DNA of 64,000 bases, taken from contig JAVVXB010000011.1 in NCBI GenBank assembly GCA_036651815.1, forward strand, positions 14,388 through 78,387, in the 5' to 3' direction. Position numbers and translations under genes: made by a program. Shown here one piece after another: positions 9,362-18,490 of this stretch; the stretch's first letter is position 1; each line of letters opens with the position of its first letter. The notes beneath the pieces were generated by a model. That model had not been told where the DNA came from. It did not search any database and worked only from the letters and a program-made list of their open reading frames with translations. The DNA is from JAVVXB01 sp036651815 (lineage in GTDB: Bacteria > Bacillota > Clostridia > Christensenellales > CAG-138).

Positions 9362-10057
9362 ATGAGTTTTAACGATCTTTGGATGATTTTACGGACCCAG
9401 TTTTCAGACTTTGGCTCTCATGGCATCGCTCTGCTTTTATTGAATGTCATCATGGCAATACTAATGAGTCTGCTCGTATTTATTGCCTATCGTCTTACGT
9501 ATACCGGCACAGCCTTTAGCAAGAAATTTATGATTTCGCTGGGCATGATGACGCTTGTCACTACAGTGATTATGAACGTCATCTCCAACAATGTGGCGTT
9601 GTCGCTCGGCATGGTCGGTGCGCTGAGCATCATTCGTTTCCGCACCGCCGTAAAGGATGTGCGTGACGCAACTTATATCTTCTGGTGCATCGGCATCGGC
9701 ATCTGCTGTGGCGTATCCATGTATGCGCAGGCCTTATTTGGTTCCGCCGCGATTTTGCTCTTTTTACTGGTCATGGGGCAGGTGCGTGACGAAGGAAAAT
9801 ATCTGCTCATTGTTAAATGTAACAAGGAAGCACAAAATCATGTGCAGACCGCGATTCTCAAATATTACGCAAAGTCGGCGCATCTACGTGTGCAGAATGC
9901 CTCCGGTGAAACCGGTGATCTCATCTACGAGGTCAGCAGCCGCGCCGTCAAACGCGCAGCTGCCGTTCATGGCACAACCATTATGGATCTTTTGCTGAAT
10001 GTGGAAGGCGTGTTGAGCATCGATCTGGTGCAGCAAACTGAAGATATCAGCCGATAG
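9362..10057 (+). CDS. DUF4956 membrane protein
   Basis: The 231-aa product has about four membrane segments in residues 20-145 and a soluble C-terminal domain of about 85 residues. The conserved stretch ALSLGMVGALSIIRFRTA followed by KDVRDATYIFW is diagnostic of DUF4956. The family is almost always encoded next to VTC-domain proteins, so it is likely a membrane partner of the preceding gene product. It has a good Shine-Dalgarno site (AGGAGG at 9349-9354). Its activity is unknown. Confidence 0.9.
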   Translation: MSFNDLWMILRTQFSDFGSHGIALLLLNVIMAILMSLLVFIAYRLTYTGTAFSKKFMISLGMMTLVTTVIMNVISNNVALSLGMVGALSIIRFRTAVKDVRDATYIFWCIGIGICCGVSMYAQALFGSAAILLFLLVMGQVRDEGKYLLIVKCNKEAQNHVQTAILKYYAKSAHLRVQNASGETGDLIYEVSSRAVKRAAAVHGTTIMDLLLNVEGVLSIDLVQQTEDISR

Positions 10058-10069
10058 AAAGGAATCGAT

Positions 10070-11491
10070 TTGCGTAGCAAAGTTCTTTATATCCTGTTAA
10101 CCGCATTTTTGATTGCCGTCATCCTGTGTGGAATTTCCTTTTCCGATCGCATCTTTGCGTCCACGATACAGGCTGTTCCCACATCTTCCGATGAACCGGT
10201 TTCTTCAGATTGCAATCACAGTAGCGATGCATTCTGTTCTCATCTGCCATTGCTTTTGATCCAAACCAAAGGATCGGGCATTGAATACGGCGTCCCCCAC
10301 TGGTCGGAAATCTCATTGATTAATAATAAAAACGGAAAAAACCACACGGAGGACAACCCTTTGTTCACCACGGCTTCGACAATTTGGATTCGCGGCCAGT
10401 CCTCCTCCCGCTTTGAAAAAAAATCTTATGGCATTGAGTTTTTTAAGGAGCAAGAAAGCATAAAACGACGGGATCTCTCCATCCTGGGCATGGCTGCGGA
10501 TTCTGATTGGGTTCTGCACGGGCCGTATTTGGATAAATCACTCATGCGTAACCATCTTTCCTATCACATTGCACGGCAGTCCATGTTTTGGGCGCCTGAA
10601 ACCCGCTATGTGGAAATGTTTTTAGACGGCTCTTACGAAGGCATCTATCTAATTGTGGAATCACCACGCGTACGGGAAACACGTATCCCATTTGCTGATT
10701 ATGCACTGCTCAGCGGCGAAACCGCTTATTTGTTGCAGCGTAATCGAGTCAACACGGATACCACTGCACTCAACTGTTTTGGTTCCTATACGGGTAAAGT
10801 CTTCTATCCACTCTATATTCGTTATCCCATCGATCGCAATCTAACCGCAGCACAAAGTCAATGGATTACAGCGGATATCAGTCGATTTGAGCGTGCACTC
10901 TATTCTGACTATTTCAAGGATTCGCGGCGCGGTTACAAAGCCTATATCAACATGGACTCCTTTGCCACATACTATGTGATTGCCGAGTTTTCAATGAACA
11001 AGGATTCCGGTTTTCTCTCCACCTACTGTTGTAAGAACATCGGAGGCAAGCTGATGATGGGACCGGTTTGGGATTTTAACAACGGCTTTGACCATTATCC
11101 AGGTTATCCAACAGATCCTGGGCCCGATGGGGATGGTTTCTATATTGCGGACAACAATTGGTATGAGCGTCTCATGCAGGATCCTGCATTTGTCGAAGTG
11201 GTCATAGCAAAATATCGCGAAATGCGGCAGACCGTTTTGAGTACAAAATTCATGTTACAGTTCATTGATGAAACGGAAGAATATTTAGGCGACAGCATCA
11301 ATCGTAACTTTGAACGGTGGTCCTATTCATTCGTTCGCAATTTTCTAGGCGGACATGATGAAAACGGTAATTCCAGAGAGCTTTCGAGCCATGCAGACGC
11401 CATTAAACAACTTAAAAAAACGATTGTAGCGCGTGGTTTATACCTTGACGAACATATTGAACTGCTCTACCATTATTGCGACATGAACTGA
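10070..11491 (+). CDS. CotH kinase family protein, exported
   Basis: The 473-aa product begins at a TTG codon with GGA 6 nt upstream; no ATG alternative fits. A hydrophobic segment at residues 5-25 serves as signal or anchor. CotH-family motifs are present: WIRGQSSSRFEKKSYGIEF near residue 110, the YEGIYLIVE segment, and MGPVWDFNNGFD near residue 340, whose Asp residues bind metal. Bacillus CotH is an atypical protein kinase that phosphorylates spore coat proteins. Here, beside VTC, DUF4956 and polysaccharide genes, an extracytoplasmic phosphorylation role toward a surface protein or polymer is possible but unproven. Confidence 0.88.
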   Translation: MRSKVLYILLTAFLIAVILCGISFSDRIFASTIQAVPTSSDEPVSSDCNHSSDAFCSHLPLLLIQTKGSGIEYGVPHWSEISLINNKNGKNHTEDNPLFTTASTIWIRGQSSSRFEKKSYGIEFFKEQESIKRRDLSILGMAADSDWVLHGPYLDKSLMRNHLSYHIARQSMFWAPETRYVEMFLDGSYEGIYLIVESPRVRETRIPFADYALLSGETAYLLQRNRVNTDTTALNCFGSYTGKVFYPLYIRYPIDRNLTAAQSQWITADISRFERALYSDYFKDSRRGYKAYINMDSFATYYVIAEFSMNKDSGFLSTYCCKNIGGKLMMGPVWDFNNGFDHYPGYPTDPGPDGDGFYIADNNWYERLMQDPAFVEVVIAKYREMRQTVLSTKFMLQFIDETEEYLGDSINRNFERWSYSFVRNFLGGHDENGNSRELSSHADAIKQLKKTIVARGLYLDEHIELLYHYCDMN

Positions 11492-11500
11492 GGCATGTAT

Positions 11501-13639
11501 ATGACAACAGACGAAAGACTGAAGCTGATTAAAAAGCAAGCAAAGCGCATTTTTTGGATTGTGCTGAGCGCACTCCTATTATTCATCGCTGCTGTTTATG
11601 CGCTTAAAACCTATACAGATCTAACCCTGTATCTGCCCACTTTTAGAGATGTTTTCTATTCATTCCGCTGCGCCGGTCGTAAAATTCAGCATCGAAGCAA
11701 CGGCAACTGGGAGAATTTTACGGTCTACGGTGTGGAAATTGATGCCATGCAGCCATCTACAGATTATGAAACCTATCAAACATGGTTCGCCGATCTTACG
11801 AATATGAACGCTAATACTGTGTATGTCCACATGGTGATGCCACCCGATTTCTACCGTGCACTGCATGACCACAACACCGATGCCTCATCCCCACTTTATC
11901 TTTTGCAGGGCGTGGAACTCACGGATCAAATCTTCGCCGATATGTCGGATGCGGAATCCGGTAAGATGGTCACTCTGCTGCAAAGGGAGGGACGCTTAGC
12001 CATCGATGCCGTCCACGGTCGCCGATCCACGCTTGGATACCGTGTGGATGTATCGGATGAAACATTAGGTTTTTTGGTAGGCAACCATTGGAACAGCGAC
12101 TTTGTGCAGTATACCGATCACATTTCAAGCCGCATTGCCGGACATTTCAACGGACGCTATGCGGCAGTTTGGGAAATGGGTAGCGCGATGGAAACCTTGC
12201 TTGCCCGCGTGTTTAACGACCTTTTCTTTTATGAAACGAACAAGTATCAAACGCAGCACATCATCGGCTTTGGCAACACTCAGAAAACCGATCTGCTCTA
12301 CCATGACAATTCTTATGCCATCGGTCTCAACGAGCACATGTCATCGGTCAACACCATGCACATCTCCACCACCGATCTTGTGAATACGGGTGTTTTCGCT
12401 GCGTATTCTCTGGATATGGGTGTCTATCAAGGCATGAGCTTTGATCCTGAATATATCAGCTATCTAGATTCAAACGGCCAGCCCAATCCAGCCCGATACT
12501 ATATGGAATCTCTTGCAAATGTCCACGCCATCCCCGTCATCATGAGCTGTATTCAGGTATCCAGCGCACAGGGCGTTTCCGGTCTGGACGAAATTCTTGG
12601 GTACCATCGCGGTGGACTGAAGGAAACTCAACAGGCCGAAGCGCTCAGTTGGCTGTTTCAACAAGCAGTCCAATCTGGCACCAATGGTGGTTGCATCGGC
12701 AGTTATTTGGATCAGCCGCGACATACGGCATGGAATCGTAGGCTATATGTTGATCCGGCAAGCGATGCCCGCTGGCTGGACGCGTTAGATTCTGAACAAT
12801 CTCTTGGCATTGTCGCTTTAGAACCAGGAGAATTTCCTGTCTGTATGGTGGATGGAGATGTACAGGAATGGAATAATATTCCTTTCTCGCTCCAACAGGA
12901 TAACGTGCGATTACAAACAGTATGGGATGAAAAGTTTTTTTATCTACACATTTGGCTGAAAAATTATAACCCCAGCAACGACGTTGTTTACCTTTCCTTT
13001 GATATCACACCCAATTCTGGCGCGCGCAGAAACGAAGCGCAACAGCTTACCTTCGATCGCAATATGGACTTTCTGCTGAGTGTCAACGGTAAGCAACGGG
13101 CCAAACTCACCGTGCAGGAATACTACGACTCCACGAGTGCCTTTTATAGTCATGATTTTACGGGGCAGCAATGGTTCGTGCATCCAAATAATCCATACAG
13201 CAATCAGTTTTCGGATATTTGCCAGTATGTTCGCCCTACGCTCTTTCCGCTGAATGCTGAACCGATTCCATATGCGGTGCGGGATGCTGGAATCCTGCCC
13301 TATGGAAACGCCAACCCCGTCTCCAACGCTTATAATTCCCTAGCAAATTATTATATCAATGGCGAACACTTAGAATTACGCATTCCTTGGGGACTGCTGA
13401 ACTTCACTGATCCATCCAAAATGCGGATCCTTGGCGATTTTTATCAGTTGGGAGACTCGAGTATCCCCATTGACAACCTATACATCGGCCTAGCCGTGTT
13501 CCAAAGTCAGGAGCTGATCTCGTATCCCAGTGCAAGCGTTGCGCTTACGGGTTGGGAAAACGATGGCAACTATCGTACGCGAAAGAAAGCAGCATATTTT
13601 ACGCTGCAACAACTGTTTGAGGAGTATCAAAAATCATGA
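11501..13639 (+). CDS. large membrane-anchored extracytoplasmic protein of unknown family (possible TIM-barrel hydrolase fold)
   Basis: The 712-aa product has one N-terminal membrane segment (about residues 17-40) and is otherwise soluble, so it is probably displayed outside. Residues 75-110 (YGVEIDAMQPSTDYETYQTW and the MNANTVYVHMVMPPDFY stretch) look like the opening strands of a TIM-barrel glycosidase-like domain. The region from about 440 on (VDGDVQEWNNIPFSL, TVWDEKFFYLHIW) resembles a carbohydrate-binding beta-sandwich of the CBM9/DOMON type. I recognise no catalytic motif. ATG 11501 is chosen because GAGG (11490-11493) sits 7 nt upstream. A polysaccharide-trimming or export-linked role is suggested by context only. 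Confidence 0.7.
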   Translation: MTTDERLKLIKKQAKRIFWIVLSALLLFIAAVYALKTYTDLTLYLPTFRDVFYSFRCAGRKIQHRSNGNWENFTVYGVEIDAMQPSTDYETYQTWFADLTNMNANTVYVHMVMPPDFYRALHDHNTDASSPLYLLQGVELTDQIFADMSDAESGKMVTLLQREGRLAIDAVHGRRSTLGYRVDVSDETLGFLVGNHWNSDFVQYTDHISSRIAGHFNGRYAAVWEMGSAMETLLARVFNDLFFYETNKYQTQHIIGFGNTQKTDLLYHDNSYAIGLNEHMSSVNTMHISTTDLVNTGVFAAYSLDMGVYQGMSFDPEYISYLDSNGQPNPARYYMESLANVHAIPVIMSCIQVSSAQGVSGLDEILGYHRGGLKETQQAEALSWLFQQAVQSGTNGGCIGSYLDQPRHTAWNRRLYVDPASDARWLDALDSEQSLGIVALEPGEFPVCMVDGDVQEWNNIPFSLQQDNVRLQTVWDEKFFYLHIWLKNYNPSNDVVYLSFDITPNSGARRNEAQQLTFDRNMDFLLSVNGKQRAKLTVQEYYDSTSAFYSHDFTGQQWFVHPNNPYSNQFSDICQYVRPTLFPLNAEPIPYAVRDAGILPYGNANPVSNAYNSLANYYINGEHLELRIPWGLLNFTDPSKMRILGDFYQLGDSSIPIDNLYIGLAVFQSQELISYPSASVALTGWENDGNYRTRKKAAYFTLQQLFEEYQKS

Positions 13640-16506
13640 TAAAGCGCTCTTTTGCATGTATTATTGTATTCATGCTGTTGACGCTCTCTGCTTGTATGCC
13701 TACTTTGTGCGGGAATCCCATTCCCAATCGTGATTTCACAAGCCCCTCTGTCTCAGCGTTAACCACCGGCAACCCATTGATCAACGAAAATACGACCTGG
13801 CGATATGAAGACAGCGGTATGGATCCGGCTCTTGATCTATCCAATCGAAATGCTTGGAAATCCGCCAGTTTTGATGATTCCGGTTGGGCAATCGGGCAGG
13901 GTAGCTTTGGCGCAAAGGATGGTGTGTTGCAACCATTAGGAGGCGGGTTTCTTCCGAAAAATTTGCTGCATGTGCAAGCAGATGACGGTCATCCGATCCC
14001 GACATATTTTTTTCGTACCATTCTCACCATTGATGACCCATCAACCGTCCCATTTCTCAGCGGAACGATCTGGTATGACGATGCCATTATCGTCTCTATC
14101 AACGGTGTGCAAATTTTTGCCGACAATCTGCCCAGCGACAGCTTTTCTCAGAATTTAGAATTTGGTGCCGCAGCCGCAGCCGACGCTCCGCGAGAAGGCT
14201 CTTTCCATACTAATGCTGGTATGCTGCGTGCTGGCAAGAACATTGTTTCCGTTGAACTGCATCAGGCCGCGGCAAGCAGTTCAGATATCTTCTTTTTATT
14301 TTCTTCGCTCAAGGCCACGAATCAACCAGCTTTTTTACAGCCGAAATCCCTTGCATTATTGGTGGGAAACAGTTCAAATTGTGTTGGCGTGCGCTGGCAT
14401 GCCGAAGGCGCTCATGCAGCACTTCGAATTGCTGAAGGGACCTACTCTGGGCATGCTTATCCTGAAAATAGTGGTGTGATACCGGGATTGGCCTCTGCTG
14501 ATGATGCAAATGATTATTCCGTCACCGTCACCAATCTAAAGCCAAACACCACCTATTCTTACTGGGTGCAAAATCAGCAGGGGGCTTCGGAAATTGACAC
14601 GTTCCACACCAGCAATCCGGATCAGTATACGTTTGTTTACATGGGCGACCCACAGATCACCGGTCCGTCTGATGCCGACAAACTCAATCATGCGCTGCAG
14701 ACTTTTTCGGACACCGCTTTCTACATCAGCGCGGGTGATCAGGTCTATCATAGCGACGATGCTTCCCTCTACCGTACATATGTTGGTATGGATGCCTTTC
14801 AGCATGCGCCATTTTTTGCTTGTATCGGTAATCATGATGATCCAGCGTTCTACAAGGCCTATCTAAATCCGCCGAATGTATCCCATACTGGCAATGATTA
14901 TGCATTCTCCTACGGTAATGCGCTGTTCGTCTGTATTGATACCAACAACTCCGATTATGATGCGCACGCCGCATTTTTACGGCAAACAATTATGGATAAA
15001 GATTTGCCATGGGTGATTGTTAGCATGCATCATTCTCTGTTCGGTGCTGGCAATCATGCCGGCGAAGCATCGTCCTCTGAATTGCAAAGGAAATATGCCG
15101 CGTTGTTTTCCAGTTTAAATGTGGATCTTGTTCTCTCCGGGCATGATCACATCTACGCACGTACACACCTCATGGAAAACACAACTCCAGTCTCAGGTAT
15201 CGGTGAAACCAACCTGCAAAAAAATGATGGACAAACATTGTACATTAGCGCCGGCACCAGCACCGGTTCGAAGTATTATGAGGAGCAAACAATCAATGTC
15301 GCCGCACTTGCCTGCGTACAACAAGAACAGTTTCCCGTTCTCCTGCGCGTGAACGTAACCAAGGATGCCATTTCCATCGCCGCTATACAAAGCAATGATA
15401 ATACAATTTTTGACCGCGTAACGTTGAAAAAGAATATGCCTAAAAAGCACGCTGCACAAAGCGGTTATAACGATCTTGTGCAAAATGCGGTGGATTATAT
15501 CCGACGCGCACAATTAAGCAACGGTGCGCTGTCCATCTGGCCTGTTCAGGATGGAAATGCCGTCATCAATCCGTATTTTTCTGATTATGCAGCGCTTGCA
15601 CTGCTCACTTATGGAGATATCAACCGCGTAAAGAATTACATCACTTGGCGCTTTTCTCACCTAAATGCTGCAGATTATGATAAAAACGGCTTAGCTTATA
15701 CGATCTATGATTATCATGCAACTATCCAAAATGGTATTACTGTCTCCGAAGAATCTGAGATGCAATATGATTCTGCAGATTCTTACGCCGCAACATTTCT
15801 CCTGTTATTAAACGCCTATCTCAAACAAACAGGCGATACCACGCTGATTCTGGATCACTATTTACAAATTGCTGGCGTGATCAATGTGTTGTTTTCATGT
15901 CTTCAAGACGGCTTGACGGTTGCAAGCCCCGATTACAGAGTGCAATATCTCATGGATAATTCGGAAGTTTTCGCTGGACTATGCGCAGCTGAAAACTTAA
16001 TCACCAATGGACTTCTGCCCGCAACTGTATCGAATTCTACACAGGCTGATGGCATGAAAAAATTATTTGAGCGCACTCAACTCACGCGCATGATGCTTGC
16101 TGAAAACCTGGAGATGAAGCTTTGGGATGCGCAAGACAGCCGATATCACTATGTCATTCAAGCGGATGGTTCTATTCCTGCTTATTCTGCTACAACATTT
16201 TATCCCGATTCCATATCCCAGCTCTTTCCCATTGTCTGTGGGGTCATTGCGCCGGAGAGCGAACGTGCTCATGCACTTTACGATCGGTTTTGTACGGACT
16301 GGGACTGGGCAAACTGGAAGCTTTTCGCACCTGAAGACGCACAACACTATTGGTGTGTGCTAGCTTATTGTGCCGCGCTCATGCAGGATGCGGAGCGGCT
16401 TGATCTCTTTCTGACCAATTACCGCAGTAAGATTCTGCCGGACAACGCCTATCCATTCAATATATCCGAAGCCGCCTGGATCATTTCTGCATGTACAAGC
16501 GCGTAG
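13636..16506 (+). CDS. purple-acid-phosphatase-like metallophosphoesterase lipoprotein with a C-terminal helical domain
   Basis: This 956-aa product is exported: its signal peptide ends in a lipobox (LTLSAC, Cys20), so it should be a lipoprotein. After an N-terminal beta-sandwich (about 50-220) and a fibronectin-III-like domain (about 235-335), a calcineurin-like phosphoesterase domain carries all metal motifs: GDPQ with D338, GDQ with D368, GNHD at 398-401, H465-H466, and GHDH with H503 and H505. Residues 615-956 form a separate helical region with repeated Tyr/Trp/Ala-rich helices (DSYAATFLLLLNAYL), resembling an alpha/alpha six-hairpin glycosidase domain. The gene overlaps the preceding stop by 4 nt and is last in the operon. 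The substrate is unknown; a phosphorylated surface polymer would fit the CotH/VTC context. Confidence 0.82.
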   Translation: MIKRSFACIIVFMLLTLSACMPTLCGNPIPNRDFTSPSVSALTTGNPLINENTTWRYEDSGMDPALDLSNRNAWKSASFDDSGWAIGQGSFGAKDGVLQPLGGGFLPKNLLHVQADDGHPIPTYFFRTILTIDDPSTVPFLSGTIWYDDAIIVSINGVQIFADNLPSDSFSQNLEFGAAAAADAPREGSFHTNAGMLRAGKNIVSVELHQAAASSSDIFFLFSSLKATNQPAFLQPKSLALLVGNSSNCVGVRWHAEGAHAALRIAEGTYSGHAYPENSGVIPGLASADDANDYSVTVTNLKPNTTYSYWVQNQQGASEIDTFHTSNPDQYTFVYMGDPQITGPSDADKLNHALQTFSDTAFYISAGDQVYHSDDASLYRTYVGMDAFQHAPFFACIGNHDDPAFYKAYLNPPNVSHTGNDYAFSYGNALFVCIDTNNSDYDAHAAFLRQTIMDKDLPWVIVSMHHSLFGAGNHAGEASSSELQRKYAALFSSLNVDLVLSGHDHIYARTHLMENTTPVSGIGETNLQKNDGQTLYISAGTSTGSKYYEEQTINVAALACVQQEQFPVLLRVNVTKDAISIAAIQSNDNTIFDRVTLKKNMPKKHAAQSGYNDLVQNAVDYIRRAQLSNGALSIWPVQDGNAVINPYFSDYAALALLTYGDINRVKNYITWRFSHLNAADYDKNGLAYTIYDYHATIQNGITVSEESEMQYDSADSYAATFLLLLNAYLKQTGDTTLILDHYLQIAGVINVLFSCLQDGLTVASPDYRVQYLMDNSEVFAGLCAAENLITNGLLPATVSNSTQADGMKKLFERTQLTRMMLAENLEMKLWDAQDSRYHYVIQADGSIPAYSATTFYPDSISQLFPIVCGVIAPESERAHALYDRFCTDWDWANWKLFAPEDAQHYWCVLAYCAALMQDAERLDLFLTNYRSKILPDNAYPFNISEAAWIISACTSA

Positions 16507-16635
16507 CGGATAATACACATGTCCCAGCGGATCTGCTCTGTTCACTTATTTAGGATTTCACCGGCGTTCCCTCTGTCAAATATTATCTACATCGAATACT
16601 TTTTGAAACAATCTTTTGGCAATCTCTTCGTTATC

Positions 16636-16693
16636 GAACCACATATACAAGCGCCAACCGTTATAAAACGGCTGGCGCTTGTATATGTGGTTC
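16636..16693. terminator. long palindrome between convergent genes, probable bidirectional terminator
   Basis: Two 27-nt arms (16636-16662 and 16667-16693) are complementary with a single A-C mismatch and are separated by the 4-nt loop ATAA. It lies between the end of the polysaccharide operon and the end of the convergent degV gene. No strong T tract follows on the plus strand, so termination strength is uncertain. The remaining sequence between 16507 and 16732 holds nothing else I can identify. Confidence 0.7.
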
Positions 16694-16732
16694 TGCAATA
16701 TAAATAAATTGCAGATAATAGAATAAAAACTA

Positions 16733-17710
16733 CTATTCTTTCTTTTTCATCTTGTTTTCGATGGAGGAAAGCAGGTTGTCAGCTTCGGAAACAATCTTGG
16801 TCGTAATGTTGGACAACAACGGTTCCTTTCCGGATTGCTTTTCTTCGCCGTGGAAGAAGAGCGCAACCGTACCTGGTCCCACGTGACATCCTGTACCCGG
16901 TTCATAGCACACGATCATGAATTCCTTTGTGCCGCATTTTTCACGGATCATCTCCGAAAGGGTCACCGCATCCTCTTCACAGCCGCCATGAGCAATGCCA
17001 ACGGTCTGTTCCGCAGGATCAACCGCATACGCTTCAAACATCTCTGCAAGCGTTCGAATGGATTTTTTGCGGCCAAGAATCTTCCGATCCAAGATGATTC
17101 GGCCCATTTCATCCGCCTTCATGATCGGCTTCATGTTAATAATGGTTCCAAGCAATGCAGCACCGCCACTGATGCGGCCGCCTCTTTTCAGGAACATAAG
17201 GTCATCAACCATAAATTCCTGACGCATATACACGCGGTTTTCCAGAATGTATTCCGCAATCTCCAACACAGATTTCCCATCGTCACGCATCTTTGCAGCG
17301 TGGCAAACCATCAACCCTTCCCCAAGAGATGCTGCTTTCGTATCCACCGCAGCAATGGCACGCTCAGGATACTTCTTTGCTAGTTCTTCGACTGCTGCGC
17401 TACCAGATGCATAGGTACCACTAATCCCTGACGACATGGCAACATATAGAACATCTTGACCCGCCTGCAAGCAGGGCTCAAATGCAGCGATGAACGATGC
17501 GGTATTAATCATCGATGTTTTCACCGTAAATGGTTGTTCCTCCCGCATACGTTTGTAAAACGCATCTCCATCAAAATCTGCATCGGCATCAAAACAAATC
17601 ATCTCAACGCCATTTATGCTCATTGTCAAGGATACCACGCGGATATCCAATTGCTTCAGCACATTCTTCTGCAAGTTGGCAGAAGAATCTGTAAATAACT
17701 GTATGCTCAT
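16733..17710 (-). CDS. DegV family fatty-acid-binding protein
   Basis: DegV proteins are cytosolic carriers of a fatty acid; some (FakB) present it to the FakA kinase for phospholipid synthesis. The 325-aa product has the family start IQLFTDSSANL, the MSINGVEM strand, a TSMINTASF segment whose Thr-Ser binds the carboxylate, SSGISGTY, and LKRGGRISGG in the C-terminal half, all typical. An AAGGAG site precedes the ATG. It has its own promoter just upstream and seems monocistronic. No fakA-like gene is in the window. Confidence 0.93.
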   Translation of the reverse strand: MSIQLFTDSSANLQKNVLKQLDIRVVSLTMSINGVEMICFDADADFDGDAFYKRMREEQPFTVKTSMINTASFIAAFEPCLQAGQDVLYVAMSSGISGTYASGSAAVEELAKKYPERAIAAVDTKAASLGEGLMVCHAAKMRDDGKSVLEIAEYILENRVYMRQEFMVDDLMFLKRGGRISGGAALLGTIINMKPIMKADEMGRIILDRKILGRKKSIRTLAEMFEAYAVDPAEQTVGIAHGGCEEDAVTLSEMIREKCGTKEFMIVCYEPGTGCHVGPGTVALFFHGEEKQSGKEPLLSNITTKIVSEADNLLSSIENKMKKKE

Positions 17711-17745
17711 GGTTAACGTCTCCTTTGTATCTAGTTTTATATACT

Positions 17746-17774
17746 ATATTACTTATTTATGTTCTCAATGTAAA
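17746..17774 (-). promoter_or_regulatory. sigma-A promoter of degV
   Basis: Read on the minus strand, TTTACA (17774-17769) and TAATAT (17751-17746) are separated by 17 nt and lie 36 nt upstream of the degV start codon. Confidence 0.6.
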
Positions 17775-17865
17775 GAAGTTTGTGGAAATTTGTGTTAGAG
17801 CCTATTATTATGACATAGCGTTTTGAGTACAAATGCATTATAATGTTGATCGGAGGTGAACCGAC

Positions 17866-18480
17866 ATGCGCTATAATCCGCAGCAGATTGCAGGCAAACT
17901 TCTGCGATGGGAGCAATTTTTGACTGAATTTAATTTGCCAACTTGGGATGAGCTTCCGCAAATTGGTTTGTATATGGATCAAGTCATCATCCTGCTCAAT
18001 GAGTACCTTAGCTATTTCGTGTATGAAGGCAATGATGAAAAACTCATTACCGCCACCATGGTCAATAATTATGTGAAGATCAAACTTTTACCCGCACCGA
18101 TAAAAAAGAAATATGGGCGTGCCCACCTAGCCTGTTTAATCATGATCTGCACATTCAAACAAACCCTCAGTATGGCTGTTGTCAAAAAAATGTTGCCCAA
18201 CGGGGATGAGGAAGCCATCAAACGCGATTATGATCAGTTTGTATTGATCCACAAGCGTCTACCCGATTATTTTGCGGAACAGGTTAAAATCAGTGCAGCT
18301 TCCCTGCTCGAGTCTAATACGCAGAACGATAACGCAGTCAATAATCTCGTCATAAGCACGGCCGTTGCTGCAAGCTTTGCCAAACTGATGACCAGCAAAA
18401 TTATTGTACTTCAATTAACGCAGGAAACAGAGCCGATAGCCGACCAGGTTGAATCATCACCGACTGAATTGTCTTCATAG
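17866..18480 (+). CDS. DUF1836 domain protein
   Basis: The 204-aa cytosolic product matches the DUF1836 pattern: an N-terminal segment LPTWDELPQIGLYMDQVIILLNEYL, the LITATMVNNYVK motif, the KKKYGRAHLACLIMICTFKQ stretch and a helical C-terminal half. The family is common in Clostridia, resembles winged-helix DNA-binding proteins and has no assigned function. A perfect GGAGGT lies 8 nt upstream of the ATG, and a TATAAT box is visible at 17839-17844. A GNAT gene follows 10 nt downstream and is probably cotranscribed. Confidence 0.85.
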   Translation: MRYNPQQIAGKLLRWEQFLTEFNLPTWDELPQIGLYMDQVIILLNEYLSYFVYEGNDEKLITATMVNNYVKIKLLPAPIKKKYGRAHLACLIMICTFKQTLSMAVVKKMLPNGDEEAIKRDYDQFVLIHKRLPDYFAEQVKISAASLLESNTQNDNAVNNLVISTAVAASFAKLMTSKIIVLQLTQETEPIADQVESSPTELSS

Positions 18481-18490
18481 GAGTCAACAG

